Assembly (NCBI RefSeq): GCF_016097555.1 | Contig: NC_054706.1 | Coordinates: 75,207,627 to 75,271,626 of the forward strand | Reading direction: 5' to 3' | DNA: 64,000 bases | Source of the DNA: Gigantopelta aegis | Lineage: Eukaryota > Mollusca > Gastropoda > Neomphalida > Peltospiridae | Shown: positions 36,101 through 51,100 of the stretch, piece by piece | Layout of the letters: every line of letters starts with the position of its first letter | Numbering within the stretch: the stretch's first letter is position 1 | The notes under the pieces: generated by a model | Told to the model about the DNA's origin: nothing | Database searches by the model: none | Seen by the model: only the letters and a program-made list of their open reading frames with translations | Translations under genes and position numbers: made by a program

Positions 36101-39100
36101 ATAATATACACTGTTTTATTACATACCCATTAAATCTTACTATATAAATACAGTCCTCAATACAAAAATTAAATATACTTTTCTGTATTGAACTCAACTG
36201 CCGGAACTATGCCGTATTCAATGCTACTATTTATAGCACATGGTTACCGGGAATGCCCTTAGCGATATGTAAACAAAGTTGGTGCTTGGCTTGAATTGCC
36301 TATTAAAGCAGTTAACTGTTATGCATGTTTAAAATGCTATTTTGTGGAACATTTGAAATAAAAACAGACAAAAATTATGACGAATATTTACAATTTCATG
36401 AGCGTGATACCAAAATTAGAGACGGGAACACTACTCACCAATGACCTTTTAATGCATGATTAAGGTCGACGACAGTCACTTTTTGGACCCTTGTTTTGGC
36501 TTCGTACACAATAAATAAAACATATCCAACGGTAATTTTTTGATATGATATATTTGACAAAAGGTACTTTTTATTTCTTTCATCTTTTAAAACTTAAAAT
36601 TAATATTTTGTTCAAAATAAAAAAATACCGACCTGCAAACAGTGTTGTCTGCTTGTAAAAGAAATTTGACAAGGGTCAAGGTTAGTAGACTAGTTTTTAT
36701 TTTAATGTGGTGAAGCATTGTAATAATATAGCTAATTTTGAATTTAAATGACGCCAATATTCCAATGACGTCACTTTGCATCTCCTTACAATAACCATAA
36801 ACTGACTACATGACGTTTCCTTTTTAAGAATATTGGAAAAATTGCAATGCAAAATTGCTATTGAATTTTTTTTTAACATTACTAATGCACCTGAATGTGT
36901 TTGAACAAAATCTTGTGATTATTTTTTTTTACCTTTTACGAAATATGGATTTAAAATGAAATTACGGTAAGATATACTATATTTATTGTGTACGAAGCCA
37001 AAACAAGGGTGCTAAAAGTGACGTATTACGAGCAAATTAAATATTACATTGTTCGTGAATTTTAGCTATTACATTGTCTTTAAAAGGCATTTCAAACAAT
37101 ATCATTAATATTATAGGTAACCCATCACTCATTCTTTCTTATTTCTGTTTATTGTTTAAATATAACTATATTCCTATGTGTAATAATTAGTGGTTCATCG
37201 GTCCGCGTAGTAACACAGCAGACCCAGTTGTGTAAATTAAAAAATCCCTGTCATTAGCTAGCAGTGTTACAATTTTTTAAACTATTATTTAGAAACAAAA
37301 TTCCAATTTAGGGTATGTAATAAATACAAAACTACATATATGTGGTTTTCTGATTTCTGTATTCCACTCGTGTATTTCCTGCCAGAAACCCCTCTGCCTG
37401 TGACATCGGTGTTTCCTGCAGGAAATACACTCGTGGAATACCGAAATCCCCATATATGTAGTTTTGTCTATTTACAAGACATCAAACGATTATATGTTGT
37501 GAATCAATATCTTATTACAAGAAAATCTGATTTATTCTACAAGAACAAACTTTTATTATAAAAACTTATTTATTATTATTAGTAAAAATGTTATACAATA
37601 AAATCCACTTCAAATCTGAACTAAAATTGTCTAAGCAAAACACTGATTTTCCCCATTTAAGAAACCTTTCTCATTTTCATCAAATAATGAATGAAAAATG
37701 TATTTTTTCAAAGAAAGAACTTATATCAACATTTTTTATTTATTTTTATTCTAAAATTAATTAATTAGCTTACCCTGAACTTTATTGTGAATAAATACCA
37801 AGGTAGTTAAATAATAAATAAAACAAAGTGTACTTGCAGGAAATGTCATGTTAGCCAGACACCGAAAGCAAGCAGCTGCACAAGTCACACCCACAACACG
37901 AACACGACTCAGTTGCTAAAATAACAAGAATACAATATAAATTTTATATAACACAAGTCACTCCCACAACATGACTCAAGTCACACCCACAACACGAACA
38001 CGACTCAGTTGCTAAAATAACAAGAATACAATATAAATTTTATATAACACAAGTCACTCCCACAACATGACTCAAGTCACACCCACAACACGAACACGAC
38101 TCAGTTGCTAAAATAACAAGAATACAATATAAATTTTATATAACACATGTCAGTTCCACAACATATTCAAGTTACTTCCACAACATGACACAAGTCACTC
38201 CCACAACATGACTCAAGTCACACCCACAACACGAACACTACTCAGTTGCTAAAATAACAAGAATACAATATAAAGTTTATATAACACATGTCAGTTCCAC
38301 AACATATTCAAGTTACTTCCACAACATGACACAAGTCACACCCATAACCGAACACGACTCAGTTGCTAAAATAACAAGAATACAATATAAATTTTATATA
38401 ACACGTCAGTTCCACAACATATTCAAGTTACTTCCACAACATGACACAAGTCACTCCCACAACATGACTCAAGTCACACCCACAACACGAACACGACCCA
38501 GTTGCTAAAATAACAAGAATACAATATAAATTTTATATAACACATGTCAGTTCCACAACATATTCAAGTTACTTCCACAACATGACACAAGTCACTCCCA
38601 CAACATGACTCAAGTCACACCCACAACACGAACACGACTCAGTTGCTAAAATAACAAGAATACAATATAAAGTTTATATAACACATGCCAGTTCCACAAC
38701 ATATTCAAGTTACTTCCACAACATGACTCAAGTCACACCCACAACATGAACACGACTCACTTGCTGAAATAACAAGATTACAATGTAAATTTTATATAAC
38801 ACAAGTCACTCCCACAACATGACTCAAGTCACACCCACAACATGAACACGACTCGGTTGCTGAAATAACAAGAATACAATATAAATTTTATATAACACAA
38901 GTCAGTTCCACAACATATTCAAGTCACTCCCACAACATGACTCAAGTCACACCCACAACACGAACACAGCTCAGTTGCTAAAATAACAAGAATATAATGT
39001 AAATTTTATATAACACAAGTCACTCCCACAACATGACTCAAGTCACACCCACAACACGAACACGACTCAGTTGCTGAAATAACAAGAATACAATATAAAT

Positions 39101-42100
39101 TTTACATAACACAAGTCACTTCCACAACATATTCAAGTCACTCCCACAACATGACTCAAGTCACACCCACAACACGAACACGACTCAGTTGCTGAAATAA
39201 CAAGAATACAATATAAATTTTATATAACACAAGTCACTTCCACAACATATTCAAGTCACTCCCACAACATGACTCAAGTCACACCCACAACACGAACACG
39301 ACTCAGTTGCTGAAATAACAAGAATACAATATAAATTTTATAACACATGTCAGTTCCACAACATATTCAAGTTACTTCCACAACATGACTCAAGTCACAC
39401 ACACAACACGAACATGACTCAGTTGCTGAAATAACAAGAATACAATATACATTTTATATAACACAAGCCACTTCCACAACATATTCAAGTCACTGCCACA
39501 ACACGAACACAACTCAATGGCTGAAACAAAAAGAATACAATATTAACTTATAGCACACATCAATCCCAAACATACTTCACTTAAGTCAATAATAAAACAT
39601 GCACACAAACAGTTGCTGAAACAGGCATTTTAAGAGTACAGCTAATGCAGTACATATTCCTACCAGGCCAAACAAATGTTTGTATCTCCTAAATTCAAGG
39701 GTAATGATTTAAATCAAACAATCTGTTCGGTTGGGTAATAAAACCCAGAATACAATAACACGTACAACACAAGTCAATATCACAACATGACTCAAATCAT
39801 TCCTACAACTCCAGTAACTTGAACAACAAACAGCTGGCATTCCTACAACAACTCCGGTAACTTGAACAACAAACAGCTGGCATTCCTACAACAACTCCAG
39901 TAACTTGAACAACAAACAGCTGGCATTCCTACAACTCCAGTAACTTGAACAACAAACAGCTGGCATTCCTACAACTCCAGTAACTTGAACAACAAACAGC
40001 TGGCATTCCTACAACAACTCCAGTAACTTGAACAACAAACAGCTGGCATTCCTACAACAACTCCAGTAACTTGAACAACAAACAGCTGGCATTCCTACAA
40101 CAACTCCAGTAACTTGAACAACAAACAGCTGGCATTCCTACAACAACTCCAGTAACTTGAACAACAAACAGCTGGCACTAAAACACAAACATGACTCTAA
40201 TCACAGGCACAAGTTGAACATGACTAAGTTACTCACATAACACAAACATGACTAATCACAGGCACAAGTTGAACATGACTAAGTTACTCACATAACACGA
40301 ACATGAAGTGATTTAATTTTACACAAAAAATAAGGAAAACAAGATGCTTAAGATAGATACTGGAGTGAATGTGTGCAGTGTTAATATACATTTCCAGAAT
40401 ACCTAGAGAACATTTTTACCTTTTTGTTTTCTCCAAGTCGATGTTTCTCAATACTTTTACGCACATATCTGAAAAATCAAACTGGGTAAAAAGCTGGTAT
40501 GTCTCAACGATTATCAGCAAATAATATGATTCGACAAACTAACATTAATGATATACTGGTCATCACTATTTATTTTCAGTCGGGTCTCAATCTTAAAGGT
40601 TACAGCTTTTGCAATCATGATTTTTCTAAATTTCATCAGATCATATATCAAGTGGAAAAAGACCAATTATCAGTTCCAGTAAACTGCAGATAAAAATACT
40701 GACACCCATAGTTGTATGTCAGTGCTAATGTTATCCATTTTCATAATTTTCAAAGCATTTCTATTGCTATTGTTCTTTGTTAGTATTAATATGGTTTATT
40801 TTTTATTTTTATGGTATCACCCCTCCCTCAGTAAAGAAATAGAGCCCAGTGGTAAAGCACATGCTTGATATGCTATCCATCTAGGATGAACCCCCTTAGG
40901 TTAAAGCACTCATACTGTCTTTCAGACGGCGTCAGGTCGCTGCGGAACATTTCCTGAAGGTCCTTCAACTCCTGGCTGTCTGTACCAGAGGCATGGACAC
41001 TACAAATACACACACAATGAAACCGTCAAACAACCAATAACATGTATAAAAATACTTCAATATGATGTATACATAGTAACATATTTAGTGACTGAATAAA
41101 ACTTTAGGTATTTCCTAATTATAAACTAAATAAATCATATTTTGTACTTTTATGTTCCAAAATATTTACAATGAATTATAGACAGTGAAACAATTTTTTG
41201 GGTTTTTTTTGTTGAATTTATCTACATACAGCAATCACAAACTATACAAAATCATGAAGAACTGTACAGCAACGTTATACAAAATTAGTGACTCTCAGAA
41301 TAAATTTACAAAAATAAAAATGTTTTCAAATTATATATCAGTAATTTTTCGTAATGACAAATCGTTTTTCTTTAATGACGCCATTCTCTGCATTTATCAA
41401 AGGATACCATTCAATTTTTTAGTGAATTAAGTAAACTGTGTGATAGCAAAAACATTTTATTTATAATGAAATATGTATCCACAGTATAAACTTTATGTGA
41501 TAATTATACTGTAAATATACAGAACTGCACATCATTGTTTTCCCTTCCTATTTATTGCACAAGTTTATTTTGCGCAAGAATATATACCACGAGACCGCAT
41601 AGTAATATTACCTGTAGGGAAGAACGGGCTTAGCAATCTTCTTCAAACTGCCAACTCTTACAAAATCTTCAAATCCAAGATCAAGAAGTCTATACAAATA
41701 ATAAAAATATCAAGAAAAATTAAATGTTTACATATAATTATAAAAAGTAAAAATATAGAAGTTATTGCTCAACTGCAAAAGTTAGTTTTTGAAAATAAAC
41801 TGGAATCCAAGTCATTTTCCAATTAATTACAAATATTCCCATTCCTCCACCTTAAAACTAACTAAGGGTTAGGTACGTGATTTATAAGGAGAAATCTGTA
41901 TTATAATATTAATTAGGTTCTGTGTAAGTCATAGCACTCAATATTAATCATATTCATGTTTCATTCCTCTATCTATAAAAAAAGTATTTCTTGTTTTTCA
42001 CAAGAAATGTTTTAAAAACAAATAGCTGTACACTGTTGACTTACCCCATTAAAACTCTGTCCACAGCCACATTAGTTGTTGAGGAGATGAGTAGTTTCCA

Positions 42101-45100
42101 TGGAAATGGCTCACCACTGGCATAATAGTCATTCATCTCGAAAATGTCGACCAGAAATCGGATGATAATTGAGAGAAGAAAGCTTTTCCCAGCCCCGAAC
42201 ACACCTGAAATTAATGTATAAAGGAATAGTGATGTTTCTTTATTTTACATTGTGCATGTGTGTATCAAGTTTGGCTGACCTAGCTTTTAGAGCAAGAAAG
42301 AAAATTAGTGAGGGAGAGGAAAAGGAGGGAGAGAGAAAGAAACACATACACACACATCCAAACACAGAAAGAGAGAGAGAGAGACCCACCCCCCCCCCAA
42401 GAACCTGCTTCTGCCATACTAACTACTCAAACTGACAGTTCATACCATGACCTTTGATGTACCAGTAGTGGTGCACTGGTTGTATGGGGAAATAAATCCT
42501 CAAGTAGACTAGGGGTGAATGATCCTGGAACCCACCACATTTCAGGCGAGTGCTATACCACTGAGCTACATCACACCCAACCCTTGAATGAAGACAAAAC
42601 TTACCATGCACAAGAACAATGGAATCCGTTTGAGTTTCGTCCACATTAATCATGGCAGCTATCTTCTTAAGAGCTTGTGCCTGGTCCGAGTTCAGTTTGT
42701 ACTTGTTCATATAGTCACCCGCTATCTCCGTCTGCAAGTAAAATATTCATTCAGTAGTTTTCTTACTGCTTAGAATGACCTAACTGTAATATTTCTTACA
42801 CATCCATTGGAGAGAACATGTGACATTCGTCTTATCACATGGCAACATCCCACATATGTGGGACCTTGATTTAGAGACATACCATTGGCAGCTCTGTCTA
42901 ATGAAATTAACAGTACTGAAACTGATTGCTGTCCAAGTATAAAGTAACTCTGCAAGCACACTAAATAAGTAATAGTTTTAAAATACATTTAAATGTCTTT
43001 TAAACCTAGGTTTTGAGGATAAGTAAGAATACTACACTAAACTTACATTCGGTTAAAAACATATCCAACACATTTTTGCTCACTAGTTACATCCTGAAAC
43101 AACTTGTTCTAAGACAGATGTATTTAACAGTTACTCATCACAATGAGGTCTTCAGTCATTTTACTTTCTCATCAAATATGATTATAAATCTGCTGCTATG
43201 TGAATTACATGTCGGTGACAAAATACCGATGCAACAATACGTACGACAAAATGACCTGGAACCTGGAGTTTCTTCTTGGATACATCTTTCTGAACTGGAA
43301 CTGTGAAGTCCTTGCTTTTGTAATTCTTTTCAGACCCTCTGAAATAAGAGACTGCTGTGTTGTATTTCACATATTATTGATATGAACAGACCACAGGGCC
43401 CGAACGTAAGAATTTGTTACCTAAAACAATTTTAAAATGGTTTTGCTATAGACAAACTATTTGCAACAATTTTTTAGCCTGCATACAGCAATTTTAAAAC
43501 CAATAACAAATTAAACACAACTTAAAAAGCAAAAGTTATCCCCTCAACCTACGGCAATAATTTTTAACTAGCAGCAAAACACTACCATTGTTAAAGCTCC
43601 TGAGTTACTGTAATTCACATTGCAGCTACTGCAATTGCAGTGAAGGACATTGTTAAGTGTAAGTCCTGAGAGTAGTTACTTATTTGTTTAGACAGTGTTG
43701 AGAAACAGGAAGTGTGATCACTTACATCAAGACTTGAAACTGACAGGGGCAGGCAGCTAATGTCGATCAAAAGGCATAAAATGCTATCTGACAATCAACT
43801 TCACAAGCAGGTTGTACTGTTCATCTTATTTTTGACAGAATTCCAGATAAATGGGGAATTCTTGATTTTCAGGACCAATAATATAAATTGTATGCATAGG
43901 TCAACATTTGACTCAAGTTCTGAACATTTACGAGAATGAGAAGTGAGATCACTTACATGTTGAGAGGGTGTGAGAGAATGGGAAGTGAGATCACTTACAT
44001 GTTGAGAAGGCATGAGAGAATGGGAAGTGAGATCATTTACATGTTGAGAAGTTGTGAGAATGAAGTGAGATCACTTAAGTGTTGAGAAGGTGTGAGAGAA
44101 TGGGAAGTGAGATCACTTACATGTTGAGAAGTTGTGAGAATGAAGTGAGATCACTTAAGTGTTGAGAAGGTGTGAGAGAATGGGAAGTGAGATCACTTAC
44201 GTGTTGAGAAGGTGTGAGAGAATGGGAAGTGAGATCACTTACATGTTGAGAAGTTGTGAGAATGAAGTGAGATCACTTAAGTGTTGAGAAGTTGTGAGAA
44301 TGAAGTGAGATCACTTACATGTTGAAGTGGTGTGAGAGAATGGGAAGTGAGATCACTTACATGTTGAGAAGGCGTGAGAGAATGGGAAGTGAGATCACTT
44401 ACATGTTGAGAAGGTGTGAGAGAATGGGAAGTGAGATCACTTACGTGTTGAGAAGGTGTGAGAATGAAGTGAGATCACTTACATGTTGGGGTGGTGTGAG
44501 AGAATGGGAAGTGAGATCACTTACATGTTGAGAAGGTGTGAGAGAATGGGAAGTGAGATCACTTACGTGTTGAGAAGGTGTGAGAGAATGGGAAGTGAGA
44601 TCTCTTACATGTTGAGAAGTGAGAGAATGGGAAGTGAGATCACTTACATGTTGAGGAGTGAGAGAATGGGAATTGAGATCACTTACATGTTGAGGTGGTG
44701 TGAGAGAATGGGAAGTGAGATCACTTACATGTTGAGAAGGTGTGAGAGAATGGGAAGTGAGATCACTTACATGTTGAGAAAGTGTGAGAGAATGGGAAGT
44801 GAGATCACTTACATGTTGAGAAAGTGTGAGAGAATGGGAAATGTGATCACTTACATGTTGTGGTGGTGTGAGAGAATGGTAAGTGAGATCACTTACGTCT
44901 TGAGAAGGTGTGAGAGAATGGGAAGTGAGATCACTTACGCGTTGAGGAGTGAGAGAATGGGAAGTGAGATCACTTACATGTTGAGGTGTGAGAGAATGGG
45001 AAGTGAGATCACTTACATGTTGAGGTTTGAAAGAATGAGAAGTGAGATCACTTACATGTTGAGAAGGTGTGAGAAAGAAGTGAGATCATTTACATGTTGA

Positions 45101-48100
45101 GGTGTGAGAGAATTGGAAGTGAGATCACTTACATGTTGAGAAGGTGTGAGAATGAAGTGAGATCACTTATGTGTTGAGATGTGAGAGAATGGGAAGTGAG
45201 ATCACTTACATGTTGAGAAGGTGTGAGAGAAGGGGAAGTGAGATCACTTACGTGTTGAGGTGTGAGAGAATGAGAAGTGAGATCACTTACATGTTGAGAA
45301 GGTGTGAGAGAATGAGAAGTGAGATCACTTACATGTTGAGAAGGTGTGAGAGAATAGGAAGTGAGATCACTTACATGTTGAGAAGGTGTGAGAGAATGGG
45401 AAGTGAGATCACTTACATGTTGAGAAGGTGTGAGAATGGGAAGTGAGATCACTTACATGTTGAGAGGGTGTGAGAGAATGAGAAGTGAGATCACTTACAT
45501 GTTGAGAGGGTGTGAGAGAATGAGAAGTGAGATCACTTACATGTTGAGAGGGTGTGATATAATGGGAAGTGAGATCACTTACATGTTGAGAGTGTGTGAT
45601 ATAATGGGAAGTGAGATCACTTACATGTTGAAGTGGTGTGAGAGAATGGGAAGTGAGATCACTTACATGTTGAGAAGGCGTGAGAGAATGGGAAGTGAGA
45701 TCACTTACATGTTGAGAAGGCATGAGAGAATGGGAAGTGAGATCACTTACATGTTGAGAAGTTGTGAGAATGAAGTGAGATCACTTAAGTGTTGAGAAGG
45801 TGTGAGAGAATGGGAAGTGAGATCACTTACGTGTTGAGAAGGTGTGAGAGAATGGGAAGTGAGATCTCTTACATGTTGAGAAGTGAGAGAATGGGAAGTG
45901 AGATCACTTACATGTTGAGGTGGTGTGAGAGAATGGGAAGTGAGATCACTTACATGTTGAGAAGGTGTGAGAGAATGGGAAGTGAGATCACTTACATGTT
46001 GAGAAAGTGTGAGAGAATGGGAAGTGAGATCACTTACATGTTGAGAAAGTGAGAGAATGGGAAGTGTGATCACTTACATGTTGAGGTGGTGTGAGAGAAT
46101 GGGAAGTGAGATCACTTACGTGTTGAGAAGGTGTGAGAGAATGGGAAGTGAGATCACTTACGCGTTGAGGAGTGAGAGAATGGGAAGTGAGATCACTTAC
46201 ATGTTGAGGTGTGAGAGAATGGGAAGTGAGATCACTTACATGTTGAGGTTTGAGAGAATGGGAAGTGAGATCACTTACATGTTGAGAAGGTGTGAGAAAG
46301 AAGTGAGATCATTTACATGTTGAGGTGTGAGAGAATGAGAAGTGAGATCACTTACATGTTGAGAAGGTGTGAGAATGAAGTGAGATCACTTACGTGTTGA
46401 GATGTGAGAGAATGGGAAGTGAGATCACTTACATGTTGAGAAGGTGTGAGAGAATGAGAAGTGAGATCACTTACATGTTGAGAAGGTGTGAGAGAATAGG
46501 AAGTGAGATCACTTACAAGTTCAGAAGGTGTGAGAGAATAGGAAGTGAGATCACTTACATGTTGAGAAGGTGTGAGAGAATGGGAAGTGAGATCACTTAC
46601 ATGTTGAGAAGTGAGAGAGAATGGGAAGTGAGATCACTTACATGTTGAGAAGGTGTGAGAGAATGGGAAGTGAGATCACTTACATGTTGAGGAGTGAGAG
46701 AGAATGGGAAGTGACATCACTTACATGTTGAAAAGGTGTGAGAGAATGGGAAGTGAGATCACTTACGCATTGAGGAGTGAGAGAATGGGAAGTGAGATCA
46801 CTTACATGTTGAGAAGGTGTGAGAATGGGAAGTGAGATCACTTACAAGTTCAGAAGGTGTGAGAGAATGGGAAGTGAGATCACTTACATATTGAGAAGGT
46901 GTGAAAGAATGGGAAGTGAAATCACTTACATGTTGAGAAGGTGTGAGAGAATGGGAAGTGAGATCACTTACATGTTGAGAAGGTGTGAAAGAATGGAAAG
47001 TGAGATCACTTACATGTTGAGAAGGTGTGAGAGAATGGGAAGTGAGATCACTTACAAGTTCAGAAGGTGTGAGAGAATGGGAAGAGAGGCTGGCTGTAGG
47101 TTGTCCTGTATGTTAGCCATACAATTCAGCTCAGTAGTGGCGTTTCCCGCCAGAATCGCATGACACACACCTGTAGAAAAAACAGAACCTTTCTTGTAGA
47201 CAGTCTCTATTACTGTTCATTTATGTAAAGTGCTATTAATGCTAATTGTTATAGCTGTCTACCAGAGAAAAATAATACATTACAAGTGACTGATTCATGG
47301 ACAACAGTCTCTATGAATAAAATCACCATTTGTAATTTGAAGCATTTTTATTGCTTAATAATATACTTGGTAACCAATTTATCATACATATTAACTGAAA
47401 ATTGTGCAGCTGAACAAGCCTTTGTGTGAAATATTGTGCATTGCATTATATGGGTTATATCAGTAAAAGTGTTTTTATCCCACTGTGTACACTTACATTC
47501 ATTCGACCAGTTGGATGGTGAGAATCCAGAGACAGGGTCTATTTCCAACTCGTTGGCGGCATTCGGACCAAAGTACATGCTCTTGGCTAGGAATGTTGTG
47601 CCAGTCTCGAAGTTTAGATTCTGTGACATGATCCACAAGTCATCTAAAACATACATGAAATCCAAATAAAATATGTCCACAGTTCAAACAAACCAAAGAG
47701 ATGTTCATGAAAAAATTCATTATTTTAAAAAGAAAGCTGTTTAAAATGCGTGTTTTAAATGAAATGCCAAAACAGTTATTTTTATTACATATTTAGAATT
47801 AATGATTATGATTTGGTCTGACATTTCCAATACGTTTTAACATGCCACAACATAACGTGTCCACAGATTTATAATTATATATGTACTATGCAGTGTATAA
47901 ACCTTTCAATGACAATACGTTTTAACATGCCACAACATAACGTGTCCACAGATTTATAATTATATATGTACTATGCAGTGTATAAACCTTTCAATGACAA
48001 TTACAAAGACAAGTCTTGTATACATGTTTCAGCTTCAAACTGATCAACGGAATTCAGTTTTTATGCATGATGTTAAGTCTGTGTTTAGACCTTGTCTCCA

Positions 48101-51100
48101 TTAGCATTAGTTTACTGACAAAAACATGTTATGTGTTACTTAATTTTACTTCTTTTAGATTCTGAGAATACTAAACATATATTATGGATGAAGCTATTCA
48201 GTCGACATGCTATACTACAACAATAAAGTTAATGAGTACAGAACTGGCTAACCCTTTGAGAACATTGAAGAAGCTGCCTTTCTTGAAAGTCGAATGTACA
48301 TTAATTTCTTCTCTGTCATCTCATTCTGCCGTGCCCATGCCTTAATATGCAACATCAAACACCAAAGAATATCATATTTTTGTAATACAAAACTTAATAC
48401 ATATGCTAAATACACTACGGTAAATTATCTCAAACACAGAAAAGCAATTTGCAAGGGATAACACTACAATAGACTCAAAGACCTTCTGTAGTATCACCAA
48501 CATACTTACAGGATATAAAACAAGCTTCCGTTTCATATCATGTTTATGTCCCGAGTGAAAATTATTTCACGAGGGACATAAACATGATACAAAATGGTAG
48601 CAAGTTTAATATCCTATTTATTACCCATAATCGATCTTAATTTATATCACTCAACTCGTTTGGTTGTCGTTCCTCTAAGATTGTAGTGCGGCAATTGATG
48701 ACGTCAAAGTGTTAGTCCCACTTGGCATTCTAGTGGGACGTATCACTTTGATATGTACCGAGATATTTTTAACCATATGAATAATTAAACATATTTCATC
48801 ACAAAAAAGCCTCAATCGTCTGATTTACAAAGAGAAGCACCTTATTATGTAATCACTGGCGGTAAATTTGTGCATCAAATACCGAAGTATTCAAAATAAA
48901 CAAGGAAAATGTAACGACTATTGTTTTTATAGTTTTGAAACTTTTATTATCTCGACTTCATGTAAAATTCTTTAATCTCATTGGTTGTTTGCCGTTGGAC
49001 AAATCCCTTATACCCCTGTGGGCGTAGCCAAATTCTCTTATACCCAGTCTGTAATTTCCAACAGTTTCCAGCCACCCCAGTTAATGCTAAAGCAATAATT
49101 AGATTATAAATAAATAAAGTTTTTTTAATTTTTATTAATATCTGTATTACAAACATTTGAAGTTAAAAACTCGTTTATCGATGGAACTATTTTTCGTCAC
49201 TGGCAAGTGGTTTCATTCGCGTCTGCATGTTAACAATTATTGTCTTGGCTGGCCAGTCTCGAAGTTTTGATTATTAAAACATACATGCTATATGGTTCAA
49301 ACAAACATGTCGGCAAGAAAGCTAAAATTGTTTTAAATGAAATGCCAAAACAGTTATTTTTATTACATATACACAAGATTATGTTGACATATTTTACATA
49401 TATAATGTCGGCAAGATAAATTCGTCTGCGGGACTCGGGGCGTAAAAGAACCCACACAGAAGGTACATAAAATTATAAATAAATAAAGCCATATACCCCT
49501 CGTGATGCTTCTACAACTTATACATATATTTTTATTAATGCCAATGGATAAATAACTCACAGGAAATCCCTTGGTTAAACTTTTTGCCAATGGATAAATA
49601 ACTCACAGGAAATCCCTTGGTTAAACTTTTGTTTCTGTAATGTGTTGGAATCTTCCTAACGAACTGACATTCACAGAAGAACATGATGCTGTGACCTCGG
49701 AAAAATGTTGTTATGCTGTCCGCATCATTGAGTCGAATACCGCTGGATGCAGGGCCCCCTCTTACCGACTTTCTCACCTGATCAGCCCACTGGAAAAACT
49801 GAAAAATATATATTCAGTGATATGAAAATAACACTGGGCAAAATATATTCCAACCTTAGAAATAAGTTGGTGCCCCGTAACGTCAATTAAAGTTTGTTTT
49901 TGTTTAACGACACCACTAGAGCACCTTGATTTATTAATCATCGGCTATTGGATGTCAAACATATGGTCATTTTGACATAGTCATAGAGAGGAAACAAGTT
50001 ACATTTTTCTATTAGTAGCAAAGGATCTTTTATATGCACCATCCCACAGACAGGATAGCACAGGCCTTTGAAATACCAGTCGTGGTGCACTGGCTGGAAC
50101 AAGAAATAGCCCAATGGGCCCACCGATGGGGATCGATCCTAGACCGACCTGTGCATCAGGCGTGCACTTTACCACTGGGTTACATCCTGCCCCTCCATTG
50201 TCAATTAGTGCCATTTTCATGATTTTCGAAAGCAAGTCTGTCTTGTTGAATACGAACCTGCTATGCTTGTAAAATCTTTTATTTCCATCTAAATTTCTAC
50301 CTTTCTGACATAAATTACATCCAATTTGTGTCCCATAGGCCAGGTAATTGGATTTCCAGGTATTATCATTTCAAAATTGTCCACGGGGAGGCACTACGTC
50401 AGTGGACTACGTACCAGTGGCACTTAGATGTCTTCCTATTTAGCCACTGATCCATGCTGGTTCAGAATTATTGGAAAGGACTGGACAAAAATCTGGAAAT
50501 ATTGGCAGGATTTCTGAAAGTAACAGTTAACTGAGAGTTTTCCATCAAAGAACAAGAACAGTTTCTGAGCAGCCGTATGATCTGAAATTGCCGACAAATC
50601 CAGTTGATTTTCATATCTGTAGCTGAGCATTGTCATACTAATGGTGACATCATAACAAAGTTCATATGTAAAAAACAATGTATTTTGCGATTATTCGAAT
50701 GAATGACTGTTTAACGACACCCAAGCCAAAAAATAAAGATTGGTTATTAGGTGTCAAACAAAGGTAAGCACATCAATATATGACATTATTCAATCAAGAC
50801 ATGACCAAAGAAATATATAAAAACTATTTAACCTCAAGACTAATCTGGGTACATAACTGGAATACCCTATTTATACCTTGCACTGCTGAATCTTGGGTGC
50901 GCTGCAGGTGTAAAAGAATCGTCCTTTGTTTGGTCCGGCTTTCTTCACCTGCACCATCTTGGCCGACACTCCACACTGACAGCGAGGATTTGAGTTGGCC
51001 TGGCTGGTCTCCCTCAGACACTTACTGCGATCTGCACAAACAAAAACAATATAAATTGTAGAGGGCATCATGAGGGGTTTATGGATTTTTATACCCTCTG

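Noticed and set aside
42435-42585. tRNA gene on minus
   Set aside because: A and B boxes are good, but there is no full cloverleaf and the SINE body follows; it is a SINE head.
44483-45452. Long frames of 14-residue repeats on both strands
   Set aside because: Product of the 42-bp exon 13 array; frames exist on both strands at once and stop where unit length varies.
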